DNA of 64,000 bases from Sulfurospirillum sp. SCADC (lineage in GTDB: Bacteria; Campylobacterota; Campylobacteria; Campylobacterales; Sulfurospirillaceae), in the NCBI RefSeq assembly GCF_000743525.1, contig NZ_JQGK01000006.1:83223-147222 (forward strand), written 5' to 3'. The notes below the pieces were generated by a model. It was not told the origin of the DNA and ran no database searches. It saw only the letters and a list, made by a program, of their open reading frames with translations. The position numbers and the translations under genes are program-made. Positions 54,003 through 63,036 of this stretch are shown here, one piece after another. Numbering within the stretch: the first letter of the stretch is position 1; each line of letters opens with the position of its first letter.

Positions 54003-55025
54003 ATGCCTAGTCAAAGAGTCAAACAAGCAATAGAAGATATTAAGCATGGTAAGATGGTGATGATGGTTGATGATGAGGATCGCGAAAATGAGGGTGACCT
54101 TGTTTACGCTGCCACGTTTTCTACGCCTGAGAAAGTTAACTTTATGGCTTCTGAAGCCAAAGGATTGATCTGTGTTTCATTAAACGAAGAGATCGCTAAG
54201 CGTCTTGAGTTGACTCCGATGGTGAAAAACAACGACTCACAGCATGAAACGGCATTTACGGTTTCTGTGGATGCACGTGTCTGTTCTACAGGTATTTCTG
54301 CGTATGAGCGTGACATCACGATCAAAATCCTCGCCGATACGCTTAGCCAACCTTCCGAGCTTGTTAAACCAGGGCATATCTTCCCACTCATAGCCCGTAA
54401 AGGTGGAACGTTGGTTCGCACAGGGCATACAGAGGGCTCAGTCGATTTGTGCCGTTTAGCAGGGCTTCGTGAGGTCTCAGTCATCTGTGAAGTGATGAAA
54501 GAAGACGGACACATGGCACGCCGTGATGATTTGGATCTTTTTTGCAAAAAGCATGGCATCAACATCGTCTACATTTCGGACATTGTGGCGTACCGAATGC
54601 AGTCTGAGTCACTCGTGCGTGAAATCTTTTCATCGAATGTCGAATTTTTTGAGGCGCAAACACGCAAAATCGATATGGTGGATCATGAAGGAAACCATCA
54701 CATCGTCTATGCTTTTGGGGAGATCGGCAAAACCAGCGCGGTGAAGTTTCACCATATTTTGCCAGACAACGAGCTTTTAGCGCATGAAAAAAAATACCAA
54801 GGTGTTTTAAAAGCGATTGAGTATCTCAAAAAACACAATGGTGTTTTTATCTTTGTCGACAGCGAATACACCACCAACCCAGAGCTTCGAGAGTTTGGTA
54901 TTGGGGCGCAAATCCTTAAAAAACTGGGCATTGAAAATATTGATCTAATTTCGATTACGCCACGTAAAGATTATGTAGGGCTTGCTGGTTTTGGGCTGAA
55001 TATCAACCAAGAGATTATTCTCTAA
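54003..55025 (+). CDS. ribB: 3,4-dihydroxy-2-butanone 4-phosphate synthase with degenerate GTP cyclohydrolase II-like domain
   Basis: A 340-residue RibBA-type protein. Residues 1-205 are a full DHBP synthase, the first enzyme of the riboflavin xylene branch (DDEDRENEGDL near 23-33, STGISAYERDITI, RTGHTEGSVDL, HMARRDDL). Residues 206-340 resemble GTP cyclohydrolase II, but the zinc cysteine motif and the GDVFGS-type loop are missing, so this half is unlikely to open GTP. Helicobacter pylori RibBA is known to lack that activity. A TATAAT box is at 53971-53976 and TTTGGAG is the Shine-Dalgarno. Confidence 0.93.
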   Translation: MPSQRVKQAIEDIKHGKMVMMVDDEDRENEGDLVYAATFSTPEKVNFMASEAKGLICVSLNEEIAKRLELTPMVKNNDSQHETAFTVSVDARVCSTGISAYERDITIKILADTLSQPSELVKPGHIFPLIARKGGTLVRTGHTEGSVDLCRLAGLREVSVICEVMKEDGHMARRDDLDLFCKKHGINIVYISDIVAYRMQSESLVREIFSSNVEFFEAQTRKIDMVDHEGNHHIVYAFGEIGKTSAVKFHHILPDNELLAHEKKYQGVLKAIEYLKKHNGVFIFVDSEYTTNPELREFGIGAQILKKLGIENIDLISITPRKDYVGLAGFGLNINQEIIL

Positions 55026-55029
55026 ATCG

Positions 55030-55039
55030 TTACATGTAA
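55030..55039. repeat. TTACATGTAA palindrome before the Kef-type antiporter gene
   Basis: Exact copy five bases after the ribB stop and 12 bases before the ATG at 55051, followed by the AAAAGGGAT Shine-Dalgarno. Confidence 0.88.
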
Positions 55040-55050
55040 AAGGGATCTGA

Positions 55051-56745
55051 ATGGACTTTTTTCTTCTTTCGTCACTGGTTCTTTTAGCGGTCACTGCGAT
55101 TATGGTGACCATTTCCAAACATATGGGACTTGGTTCCATTTTGGGATTGCTGATCGCTGGAATTATCGTAGGACCTCATACGCCAGGGCCCATTGTAACG
55201 AGTGAAGTGGAGTCTATGCGCCATTTTACGGAGTTTGGTGTGGTGTTATTGCTCTTTGTGATTGGGCTTGAAATGCAACCAGCCAAGCTTTGGTCGATGC
55301 GCAAAGAGGTGTTTGGCTTGGGCTCGCTTCAAGTCATTGTCTCCGGTCTTGTGCTTGGATTTTACATGAATTTTTTTGTGGAAAGTTTAGGAGTAGCCAT
55401 GCTTTTAGGCTTTACCCTAGCCCTTTCTTCGACCGCGTTTGTCATGCAGATTTTGCAAGAAAAAGGGAAGCTCAACACAGAACACGGTAAAAATGCGTTT
55501 GCGATTTTGCTCCTTCAAGACTTAGCGGTTGTTCCTCTTTTAGCCGTGCTTCCGCTGCTTTCACACCAACCGCAACCCTCAGAAACCTCTTGGGTTGAGT
55601 CGTTCATCAATGTTGTGGCGATGGTCGCACTGTTGATCGCATTTGGACGTTACATCATTCCTAAAGCACTCGACAAAGTGGCTAAACAGCGCAATAAAGA
55701 CGCTTTTTTACTGCTCACGATGCTCAGCGTCGTACTCTCAGCGTATCTGATGGATCATGCGGGGCTTTCGATGGCGTTGGGCGCGTTTTTGATGGGCATG
55801 TTTCTTTCCACATCGCGCTATAGCTTTCAGATCGAATCAAGCCTTGAACCGTTTAAAGGTATTTTGATGAGCCTTTTCTTCATCGCCGTGGGTATGTCGA
55901 TTGATTTTAAAGCGATTATGAGCGATCCTTGGGTTTTTAGTGGGCATGTTGTGGTGATTTTAGTGCTGAAAGCTTTGGTCATTTTTGCCTTGATGCTCTC
56001 TTTTGGTGCCACAAAAAGCGGTGCGATTAAACTGGCTTTTTTGCTCAACCAAAGCGGTGAGTTTGGCTTTGTGCTCTTTGGTGCAGCAAAGGCGCTTGGC
56101 ATCATCGACGATCAGCTTTTTGTGATAGGCATCGGCGTTATTTCCATCAGTATGCTTCTCACACCGGTGCTCTATTCGTTTGGCTGTTCGCTTGCTAACC
56201 ATCTGGCAAAAGTCTCACAGTTTTCCTACTTTAACACTGAAAATGCGAGTATGGAGAAAAAAGTGGTGGTTGCAGGTTTTGGAAGTACGGGAAAAGTGAT
56301 CGCGCGGATGCTCAAAAACAGCTCGATTCCTTTTATCGTGTTTGACATCAACACCAACGAAGTTGCCTTGGGGCGCAAAGAGGGCTTGCCCGTCTTTTTT
56401 GGGGATATTACCGATCTTAAACTGCTGAGTACCATCAAACTCGATCAAGCGTCGATGATCATTGTCTCCATCGACCATAGCCTCAACGCGATCAAAGTCG
56501 TGAAGCACATCAAAGAGAACTATCCGCACATTAAGATTTTGGCACGTGCTCTTGACATCAAAGCAATGGATAAAATGCTAGCCGCTGGGGCGAGTTGGGT
56601 CATCGCTGAGACGTTGGAGAGCAGCATTCGCACAGGCTCAGAGGCACTGAGTCAAATGGGTGTGCCAACCGATGAGATCGCTGTGTTACTTGAAGCGTTT
56701 CGTAAAAATGAGTATGAGCTCATTCGTGAGTTGACCAAAGAGTAA
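55051..56745 (+). CDS. Kef-type cation:proton antiporter with RCK/TrkA-N domain
   Basis: A 564-residue CPA2 transporter. About twelve membrane helices (1-385; GIIVGPHTPGP, ALSSTAFVMQIL, LLLQDLAVVPLLA are signatures of KefB/KefC), then a regulatory RCK-N Rossmann domain beginning VVAGFGSTGKVIARML near residue 405. It probably exchanges potassium for protons under gating by nucleotide or glutathione-like ligands. The QDLAVVP Asp for cation coupling is kept. Six bases separate its stop from that of the convergent truncated kinase. Confidence 0.9.
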   Translation: MDFFLLSSLVLLAVTAIMVTISKHMGLGSILGLLIAGIIVGPHTPGPIVTSEVESMRHFTEFGVVLLLFVIGLEMQPAKLWSMRKEVFGLGSLQVIVSGLVLGFYMNFFVESLGVAMLLGFTLALSSTAFVMQILQEKGKLNTEHGKNAFAILLLQDLAVVPLLAVLPLLSHQPQPSETSWVESFINVVAMVALLIAFGRYIIPKALDKVAKQRNKDAFLLLTMLSVVLSAYLMDHAGLSMALGAFLMGMFLSTSRYSFQIESSLEPFKGILMSLFFIAVGMSIDFKAIMSDPWVFSGHVVVILVLKALVIFALMLSFGATKSGAIKLAFLLNQSGEFGFVLFGAAKALGIIDDQLFVIGIGVISISMLLTPVLYSFGCSLANHLAKVSQFSYFNTENASMEKKVVVAGFGSTGKVIARMLKNSSIPFIVFDINTNEVALGRKEGLPVFFGDITDLKLLSTIKLDQASMIIVSIDHSLNAIKVVKHIKENYPHIKILARALDIKAMDKMLAAGASWVIAETLESSIRTGSEALSQMGVPTDEIAVLLEAFRKNEYELIRELTKE

Positions 56746-56751
56746 AAAACG

Positions 56752-57354
56752 TTACATGTAAACCGTTTCCATGGTATGGGTTTCTGCTCGAAAAAGGAGC
56801 TCTTCAATCATTTTTTGAAGAATCATAATCTCCTCCAGTTGGGTCTGCAAAATCGCATGGTATTCGTCATTGGGGCGCTGTTTTCGCAGGGCTACTTCGA
56901 TCTCACCTCTCATAATGGTCAGCGGTGTTCGCAGTTCGTGTGAGGCATTTGTGTTAAACTCTTTAACCCCTCGAAACGCTTTTTCAAGACGGTCTAACAT
57001 CTCATTAAACGCAAGAGCAAGATGGTTGATCTCATCGTTAAACGGTCTTTGCTCGATGCGCTTGGAAAGATCTTTGGGCGTAATGGCTTTGATCTCATGC
57101 AGCATCGCGTGAATGGGTTGAAAGTATGTGTGTACCAAAACATAACCTCCCACACTGGAAAAAAGCAAAATAAACGGGTTCAGTAACCAGAGTGTGCCTA
57201 GAAAATGTTCGATGGCTTCATGCGCTTCTAGCGTTACATAGGTTCTTTCATGTAATGTGTGTTCCACATTGATATAGAGGGCATAGTTAAACCCTGCTAA
57301 AATCAGTGTTTGGATCGCTAAAAACCATAAAAGCAATTTTACTTTAATGCTCAC
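56752..57354 (-). CDS. Histidine kinase remnant: HAMP and HisKA without ATPase domain
   Basis: A 200-residue protein with two membrane helices (about 5-25 and 55-75), HAMP (about 78-130) and HisKA with H139 (ASHELRTPL), ending shortly after the dimerisation helices. The ATP-binding domain (N, G1, G2 boxes) is absent, and only six bases remain before the convergent antiporter gene. The stop is inside a TTACATGTAA copy, which writes Y-M-stop. GTG 57354 is chosen for a GGGAGAAG Shine-Dalgarno. It overlaps the phosphoesterase gene by 11 bases. No response regulator is adjacent. Confidence 0.75.
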   Translation of the reverse strand: MSIKVKLLLWFLAIQTLILAGFNYALYINVEHTLHERTYVTLEAHEAIEHFLGTLWLLNPFILLFSSVGGYVLVHTYFQPIHAMLHEIKAITPKDLSKRIEQRPFNDEINHLALAFNEMLDRLEKAFRGVKEFNTNASHELRTPLTIMRGEIEVALRKQRPNDEYHAILQTQLEEIMILQKMIEELLFRAETHTMETVYM

Positions 57355-58108
57355 GTTCTTCTCCCTTGGTGAGTTTAAGGATGACCACTTCGCTAGGAAC
57401 ACAAAAACGAAAATCAAAGCCCCAACTGCCATACCCTGTCGTCACGAATATCTGCGTTTTGTTCTTTACATGTAAACCTTGAAGGTAAGGCTGAAAAAGC
57501 CTCACAACGTAGCCAAACGGATAAATCTGCCCACCATGTGTATGCCCACTCAGTTGCAAGTCGATAGGAAATGTGTGCGCCAAACGAATATCTTTGGGCT
57601 GATGGGCGAGTAAGATCGAAGGAATCTGCGCATCCAGCTCACTGAAAAGCTTCTTTGGGTCTCGTTTGATGCCAAAATAGCGGCTAAATGCATCGCTCAA
57701 ACCAACCAGTTGAAGCGCTTCATCGCCTCGTTTGAGGGTAATAAAACGGTTGTCTAAAAGCGTAAATCCAAGCATATCAATTTCACGAGCCAGCTCTTTT
57801 CGTGTAAATAAAAGGTCGTGATTGCCACTGACAAAATAGACCGGGTGTTTGATGCGACTGAGACGTTCAAGCTGGGCGCGTATCCGTGCAGGATTGGCAT
57901 CGAACAGATCGCCTGTGAGTGCGACCATGTCGATGTCCAGATCGTTGAGGTTTAAAACCAACTCTTCAAGCGCAGGCAAGGGCGTTTTAGCGTTTACATG
58001 TAAATCGCTCAGATGCACGATGGTAAAGTCTTCAAAAGAGGAGGGTAAGTTGGTGATGCCTATCTTCAAATTTTTAAAATTGAGCCTCGCATACGCTTTT
58101 TCAAACAT
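57344..58108 (-). CDS. Metallophosphoesterase (YaeI-like calcineurin family)
   Basis: A 254-residue enzyme with all family motifs: SDLHVN (D35, H37), GDLFD near 65, GNHD near 95 and SGHTHGG near 188. YaeI and its relatives are two-metal phosphodiesterases acting on UDP-diacylglucosamine-like or other phosphoesters at the membrane. There is no signal peptide in this version. Encoded 11 bases after the YceI gene on the minus strand. Two palindromes (57466, 57994) fall inside it, both read as L-H-V-K/N. Confidence 0.88.
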   Translation of the reverse strand: MFEKAYARLNFKNLKIGITNLPSSFEDFTIVHLSDLHVNAKTPLPALEELVLNLNDLDIDMVALTGDLFDANPARIRAQLERLSRIKHPVYFVSGNHDLLFTRKELAREIDMLGFTLLDNRFITLKRGDEALQLVGLSDAFSRYFGIKRDPKKLFSELDAQIPSILLAHQPKDIRLAHTFPIDLQLSGHTHGGQIYPFGYVVRLFQPYLQGLHVKNKTQIFVTTGYGSWGFDFRFCVPSEVVILKLTKGEEREH

Positions 58109-58119
58109 CCGCGTGCCTT

Positions 58120-58659
58120 TTAATTTTTCGCCAACGTAAGGTCATAGGTAATAACGACTTCATCACGCACACTTAAAAAAAGCAGGGTTGGAGGCTCAAT
58201 GCCAAACTCACTCATCTTGATGCTAAAAGCACCTTTGAGTTTAAGAAGATCACTTTGGTCGGTTATGTCAGCTTTGGTGTCGATCTCTTTGGTCTGTTTA
58301 TTGAGCGTGAGAACACCGATAAGATGGTAGCCATCTGCCTTTTTGTTTACCTCTTTGAGCTTGAATGTTGTGCTAGGATGTGCTTTTACATGTAAAGCTT
58401 CGTACATGTGTTCATCGCGTTTTTCATTGTCACTTTTGAGGCTTAAGAGCTCTAAGGAAATATCCCCTTTAAGCGACTCGATGGTATCGTCCATGTTCAG
58501 TTTTGTAACGATTTGAGAGCTTTTAGGGTTGATATTGCTATCGCCAAAGATTTCGGTTTGCGCGCCAATGAAGCCCTCTTTAAAACTAAGCTCTTTGGCA
58601 TAAGCGGCACCACAAAGTAGTGATGCGGTAAGAAGGGAGAGAGCGATTTTATTGAACAT
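58120..58659 (-). CDS. YceI family periplasmic protein
   Basis: A 179-residue exported protein with signal peptide (MFNKIALSLLTASLLCGAAYA) and a YceI lipocalin-like domain (SQIVTKLNMDDTIESLKG ... VKAHPSTTFKLKEV ... GVLTLNKQTKEI ... FGIEPP). YceI proteins bind polyisoprenoids; some are linked to respiratory or acid stress. ATG 58659 has an AAAGGATT Shine-Dalgarno. It overlaps the upstream membrane protein by 11 bases, so the two are coupled. Confidence 0.87.
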   Translation of the reverse strand: MFNKIALSLLTASLLCGAAYAKELSFKEGFIGAQTEIFGDSNINPKSSQIVTKLNMDDTIESLKGDISLELLSLKSDNEKRDEHMYEALHVKAHPSTTFKLKEVNKKADGYHLIGVLTLNKQTKEIDTKADITDQSDLLKLKGAFSIKMSEFGIEPPTLLFLSVRDEVVITYDLTLAKN

Positions 58660-59650
58660 TGTTAATCCTTTTTTGAGAAGTTTGATAGATAAAGCTATAG
58701 ATTTCCACGCACAAAAGCACGCAGATAAAGATAACCCCAACATAGGTGTAGCCGCCAAGTGCGCTCATCAATCCACCACCGCCTGCGATCCAGCCTGTGA
58801 AGACCATGATCATTCCTAGAAGCCTGAGATTTGCTAACTTTGAGAGTCGTTTGAGAATGACAAAGTTGTAGTATGAGATCACAAACGGATAGATCATACT
58901 TAACAGCACCGCTTCACGCGCTGCGTAGAGCATGTAACTCAGTGCAAACAAAAGCACGATGATAAACGAATGATGTTCCTTCAAAGTGTCACGAAGCAGA
59001 TAGGCTGAGCCCATTCCTACCAAGTGAAACACTAAGATGATGTGCCATGTTTCCGCTCGCCAAATGGAGATGTCGCTGCTTCGTGAGAGTGTTTCAAACA
59101 GATTGGAATCCAAATACGCCCAAAAGGACATCGATAAAACCGCGTAAATGCTCAAGCTCTCAGACTCAATTTTCACGAAATGCTCTGGCAAACGGTGGAT
59201 AAAAAAGCTACATGTAAAGGCAATCACGGAGAGTGCAATGGCAAGATTGCCCCTCAAAACGGGCTCATACGTAAAAAGAGCCGTAGCCAGTGCGTAGGTT
59301 ATGCCAAGTGCTATGGCAATTTCAGTGTAACGACCTTTGGTAAATTTAATCAGCAAAGGAGCGCTCATACCCAAACTGACACCAAGAGCACCCAAAACCA
59401 CAAGGTTCAACGAAGGGTAAAAAAGCGAGCAGAGCGCTTGAAGCCCCACAAAAAAGATGATCTTTTTCTGATCGGTATTGAGCCAGCCGAAAGAGCGATA
59501 CACGAGTAAGCTTCCAAACACACCTCCCAAAGGAAGGGTAAAGAAGGCTTGGATGTCGGAGTGAAACACTTCGATAATCCCTGTCTGTGCGATGAGCAAA
59601 TAGTAGCAAAACTCACTCGCAACAAAGAAGGTAAAGAGGGCATTAAACAT
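58649..59650 (-). CDS. Polytopic membrane protein of unknown function
   Basis: About 333 residues with ten or eleven membrane helices, beginning MFNALFTFFVASEFCYY. No transporter signature is convincing to me; the fold could be MFS-like or an assembly factor for its neighbour. ATG 59650 is chosen because a perfect AAAGGAG lies seven bases upstream; it overlaps the heme-copper-like gene by 8 bases. The coupling on both sides (YceI after, oxidase-like before) suggests one functional unit. Confidence 0.65.
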   Translation of the reverse strand: MFNALFTFFVASEFCYYLLIAQTGIIEVFHSDIQAFFTLPLGGVFGSLLVYRSFGWLNTDQKKIIFFVGLQALCSLFYPSLNLVVLGALGVSLGMSAPLLIKFTKGRYTEIAIALGITYALATALFTYEPVLRGNLAIALSVIAFTCSFFIHRLPEHFVKIESESLSIYAVLSMSFWAYLDSNLFETLSRSSDISIWRAETWHIILVFHLVGMGSAYLLRDTLKEHHSFIIVLLFALSYMLYAAREAVLLSMIYPFVISYYNFVILKRLSKLANLRLLGMIMVFTGWIAGGGGLMSALGGYTYVGVIFICVLLCVEIYSFIYQTSQKRINNVQ

Positions 59651-61220
59651 ACAGTCTCCTTTCAAAATGGGATGCAAACATAACATAAATGGAGGCAAAA
59701 ACAAGGTCATACACGGCGATCAGCATCGCTTCAACCCCCAGTTGATGGGAAAGATAAAGCGATAAAAACATTGCAGAAACCGCGATACGGTTGAACGCAC
59801 TGAGTTTGGCGAGCATGAGCGCATAGGAAGGTTGAAGCAGACCAAAGAGGTGCATAATGCCTGTCGTTGCCATAAATGCAAAGACGATGTACTCGTACTT
59901 TCCTTCAAAACCAAAGCCCAAGAGTGGGTACAAGGTCGCTGCAAAGGCAAATAAAAAGAGACCACCCACTGCGTCGGAGAGAAAGCCTGTAAGATGGTAA
60001 AGTCTTAAACTATCAAGTTTTTCAACGTCCAGTCCAAGCTGTGGGTAGAAAAAGCCAATGGTCACAAGGATGATAAAGAGTCCACACAGCATGCGAATCG
60101 TCCATAAAAGATGAATGTCCGCTTGCAAAAAGCCCGCTTCCATCATACCCGCCATCGAAAGGGCGATGAGCATTAGCGTAAAACCAAGAGTGTAAAAAAG
60201 GCTAAAGGAGAGTTGGTTGAGCTTTTTAAGGTAGGGCGAAACAACTGCCATCGCCATAAAAAAGATGCCAACACCCATCGCGATGTGCGCGTGCGCAACA
60301 ACGAGGTCATTGCGGTGAAATAACCAGCGGATGGAAGGGATAAACAAGATGTTGCCTTCGATGTCCACAAACAAAAAGGAGTAAACAGCGATGATGAGGA
60401 AAGGATTGTTTTTAAACGTGATCTTCGCATCACTAAGCCATTTAATCAAAAGAGGCACAAAACAAAGCGTTAGGTACTGGAAAAACCACTCTTGGTTGTA
60501 GGTAAGCTCTCCTATAAAGATGCGGTGCGCCACCGAAGCGATGTAGCCAACTAATGGAATGATCCACATTGCGTGATACTTTGCGACAAAGCTCTCTTTG
60601 GCATGCAGTTTGATGAGGAGGTAAAAGATGGGAATGAGCGTGTAACTCATACCCAAAGTATTGTCGCCGTGGGGTCCTACGATGGTCTTTTCCACTTGTC
60701 CGATGATGGGATTCATCAGCACCAAAAGTGCGATAGGTGAGGCGATAACAAGGTACAAAGAGACTTTAATCCACAACGGAATGACCTTGTACGCTTTGAT
60801 GTAGTCATAGAGTGCCAAGATGTAAAAAACACCTGAAAATGCGAGAATAAAGTTGAGTTCATACGCAAAGTCGTAAAAAACAAGACCTCGATGCACGCCC
60901 ATCAAAAGGCTGATGGTCATAAAGACCAAAAAGATGCACCAAAGGGTAAAGTAGATTTTGAGTTTTTCAAGCCCTTTTTCACTGTGAATGTTCTCTTTTT
61001 CCATCAAAACAAACGGCAAAAACGAGAGCATTAACGGCACAAAACCATAGAGCATCAACGAAACATGCGCACTTCGAGCATTGACCGCTGAGAGCGTGGA
61101 AGAGGGCAGAAAGTAGCCCAAAAGGTTGAGTGAGTATTCAAACCCAAAGGCTAGCCCTAGCACTAAAAAGAGTGAACTTATGGCAAAGGCTTTTTGTATA
61201 AAACTAGAGAATTTTTCCAT
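59643..61220 (-). CDS. Heme-copper oxidase subunit I-like membrane protein (CcoN/NorB-like)
   Basis: A 525-residue protein with about 13-14 membrane helices. It resembles cbb3 oxidase or nitric oxide reductase subunit I: H52 in ARSAHVSLMLYGF and H310/H312 in VVAHAHIAMGVGIFF match the heme ligands. CuB ligand candidates are H184 (GPHGDNTLG) and H232, but the usual HH pair reads H-R, so the binuclear centre may be altered. No CcoO/CcoP or NorC partner follows. It overlaps an ABC ATPase gene upstream and a membrane protein downstream. A catalytic role in O2 or NO chemistry is unproven. Confidence 0.65.
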   Translation of the reverse strand: MEKFSSFIQKAFAISSLFLVLGLAFGFEYSLNLLGYFLPSSTLSAVNARSAHVSLMLYGFVPLMLSFLPFVLMEKENIHSEKGLEKLKIYFTLWCIFLVFMTISLLMGVHRGLVFYDFAYELNFILAFSGVFYILALYDYIKAYKVIPLWIKVSLYLVIASPIALLVLMNPIIGQVEKTIVGPHGDNTLGMSYTLIPIFYLLIKLHAKESFVAKYHAMWIIPLVGYIASVAHRIFIGELTYNQEWFFQYLTLCFVPLLIKWLSDAKITFKNNPFLIIAVYSFLFVDIEGNILFIPSIRWLFHRNDLVVAHAHIAMGVGIFFMAMAVVSPYLKKLNQLSFSLFYTLGFTLMLIALSMAGMMEAGFLQADIHLLWTIRMLCGLFIILVTIGFFYPQLGLDVEKLDSLRLYHLTGFLSDAVGGLFLFAFAATLYPLLGFGFEGKYEYIVFAFMATTGIMHLFGLLQPSYALMLAKLSAFNRIAVSAMFLSLYLSHQLGVEAMLIAVYDLVFASIYVMFASHFERRLYV

Positions 61221-61830
61221 CTTTCACCTCAATAATTTTGTCTGCGTATGCCGCTACATGGCGGTCGTGTGTCGCGATGATGATCGTCGTGCCACTTTGG
61301 GAGAGCGTTTTAAAAAGTTCATAAATCGTTTGTGAATTACGTGAATCTAGATTGCCTGTGGGCTCATCCGCGAAGATGATTTTGGGTGAGTTCACAAGGG
61401 CGCGTACAATGGCGGCACGTTGGCGTTGCCCACCTGAAATTTCATCAGGGTATTTGTCTTTAATCGCTTCGATGCCACATTGCTCAAAAAGCGTGTCGAT
61501 GTAGCTGCTTTTTTTGTTAATCGCCGCAAGCTTGATATTTTCCAAAATCGTTAAATACCCGATGAGGTAGTGAAACTGGAAGATAAAACCTACCTCTTTT
61601 TGACGAAATGCGTCGATGTCTTTGATGAGCGTGTACGCCTTGCCTTCAAAAAATAGCTCACCACGACTTGGGTGAAGCAAGGAGGAAAGAATGGAAAGCA
61701 GGGTGGATTTGCCACTACCGCTTTCTCCCACGATGGCGATAAATTCGCCTTTTTTAGCTTCAAAATTGACGTTATCCAGAGCGAGATCATTTTTGTAGTA
61801 ATGGGTAATACCACATGCCTCAAGTATCAT
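61204..61830 (-). CDS. ABC transporter ATPase, LolD/MacB type
   Basis: A 208-residue ATPase with Walker A GESGSGKSTL near 35-44, Q-loop FIFQFHYLIGYLT (typical of MacB/LolD), signature ISGGQRQRAAIVRAL and Walker B IIFADEPTGNLD. It works with the FtsX-type permease encoded just upstream (4-bp overlap). The substrate could be a lipoprotein, a peptide or a metal/heme cofactor for the neighbouring oxidase-like protein. Confidence 0.9.
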   Translation of the reverse strand: MILEACGITHYYKNDLALDNVNFEAKKGEFIAIVGESGSGKSTLLSILSSLLHPSRGELFFEGKAYTLIKDIDAFRQKEVGFIFQFHYLIGYLTILENIKLAAINKKSSYIDTLFEQCGIEAIKDKYPDEISGGQRQRAAIVRALVNSPKIIFADEPTGNLDSRNSQTIYELFKTLSQSGTTIIIATHDRHVAAYADKIIEVKDGKIL

Positions 61831-62910
61831 AATGCACCCCTTTGAATGAGGATGATCGGATCGATCTTTGAAGCGCTGTACGCTGGAAGCAGTGCGCCTA
61901 AAAGCGCCATAAATAAGGAAAAACCAAAGACCGTTACAATCGTCTCTAGGCTCAGCTCACCGTTCACATAGCCTTGAAACTTCTCAATGTGCGCGATCAT
62001 AGACAGAAGCCCTTTAGAGAGTAAAAGAGCTGAGATAAAGCCAACGCAGGTAATGACAAACGTCTCACCGACGACCATCGTCATGATAAAATAAGACGAC
62101 TTACCAATGGCTCTTAATATGCCAAACTCGCTTCTTCGCTCGTTAATTGTGATGCTAATGAGGCTCGCAATGCCAAGCAGTCCCATCAAAAATGCCACCG
62201 CGCTGATGACGTTGGAAGAGGTTTCGATGATCTTGAATTGATTGTAGTTTTCCACAAATTCATGGGTGGTTTTCGCCTCAATGTCAGGGTTGATCGCGTT
62301 GATATGTTCTATCAGCTCCTCCACATTTGTGCTTCGTTTGATGCTGACAAGTAAGATAGACGCGTCTTTGTTGAAAATAGCGCTGGCATCCCCACGTGTT
62401 AGTACCGCTCCACCATCTTCAAAGCCGACACCGTTTTCAAAGATGCCTGAAACGCTAAATGTTTTATTGGAAATCGAGACAGTTTTGGGTTCGTGCAGGC
62501 GTGCGTTGATGTTTTTACCAAGGATAACTTCGCCCTTTTTTGGGTAAGCGCCTTCGGTAAGCGCGTAGGTTTTAAAACGGTTTTCACTCACGCCGTAAAT
62601 TGCAGCAATCGGAAGATCGTTAATCGGACTTGCGCCTAAGATGATCGCATACACGTCATTCACCCCTGCAATCGTTTTGATTTTATCGGCAAGAGACGCG
62701 TTGACATCGCTGAAAAAGGTATCGGCGATTTTGGCTTGCGTGACGATGATGTCACCCTCTGTTTTGAGCATCGTGGAGTACATGCCAATGATGCCGCGTG
62801 AAATAGAGGTAATCATAAAGATCGCCGTAATCGCAACGGTAATGCTTAGGTAAATGAGAAACGTTTTAAAGCGGTTACGATTCAGCGCTTTAAAGAAAAG
62901 TGAAATCAAT
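61827..62910 (-). CDS. FtsX/MacB-type ABC permease
   Basis: About 361 residues: N-terminal membrane helix (15-40), a large periplasmic MacB-like domain (45-235) and three C-terminal helices of the FtsX fold (SSNVISAVAFLMGLLGIASL ... ERRSEFGILRAIGKS ... LPAYSASKIDPI). The TTG at 62910 has an AAAAGGA Shine-Dalgarno at correct distance and yields the usual N-terminus (LISLFFKALNRNRFKTF); the in-frame upstream extension to 63092 looks non-coding. First gene of the ABC/oxidase-like/YceI group. Confidence 0.82.
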
Positions 62911-63036
62911 CGAATTCCTTTTGTGTTATATTTTGATGACAATTTTAAATGATCAAAATGAATGGTGTATGAATTTTTATTACATGTAAAACATTTAAAA
63001 AGTACAATGAGGCAATTATGAAGATGAAGGCACGCT

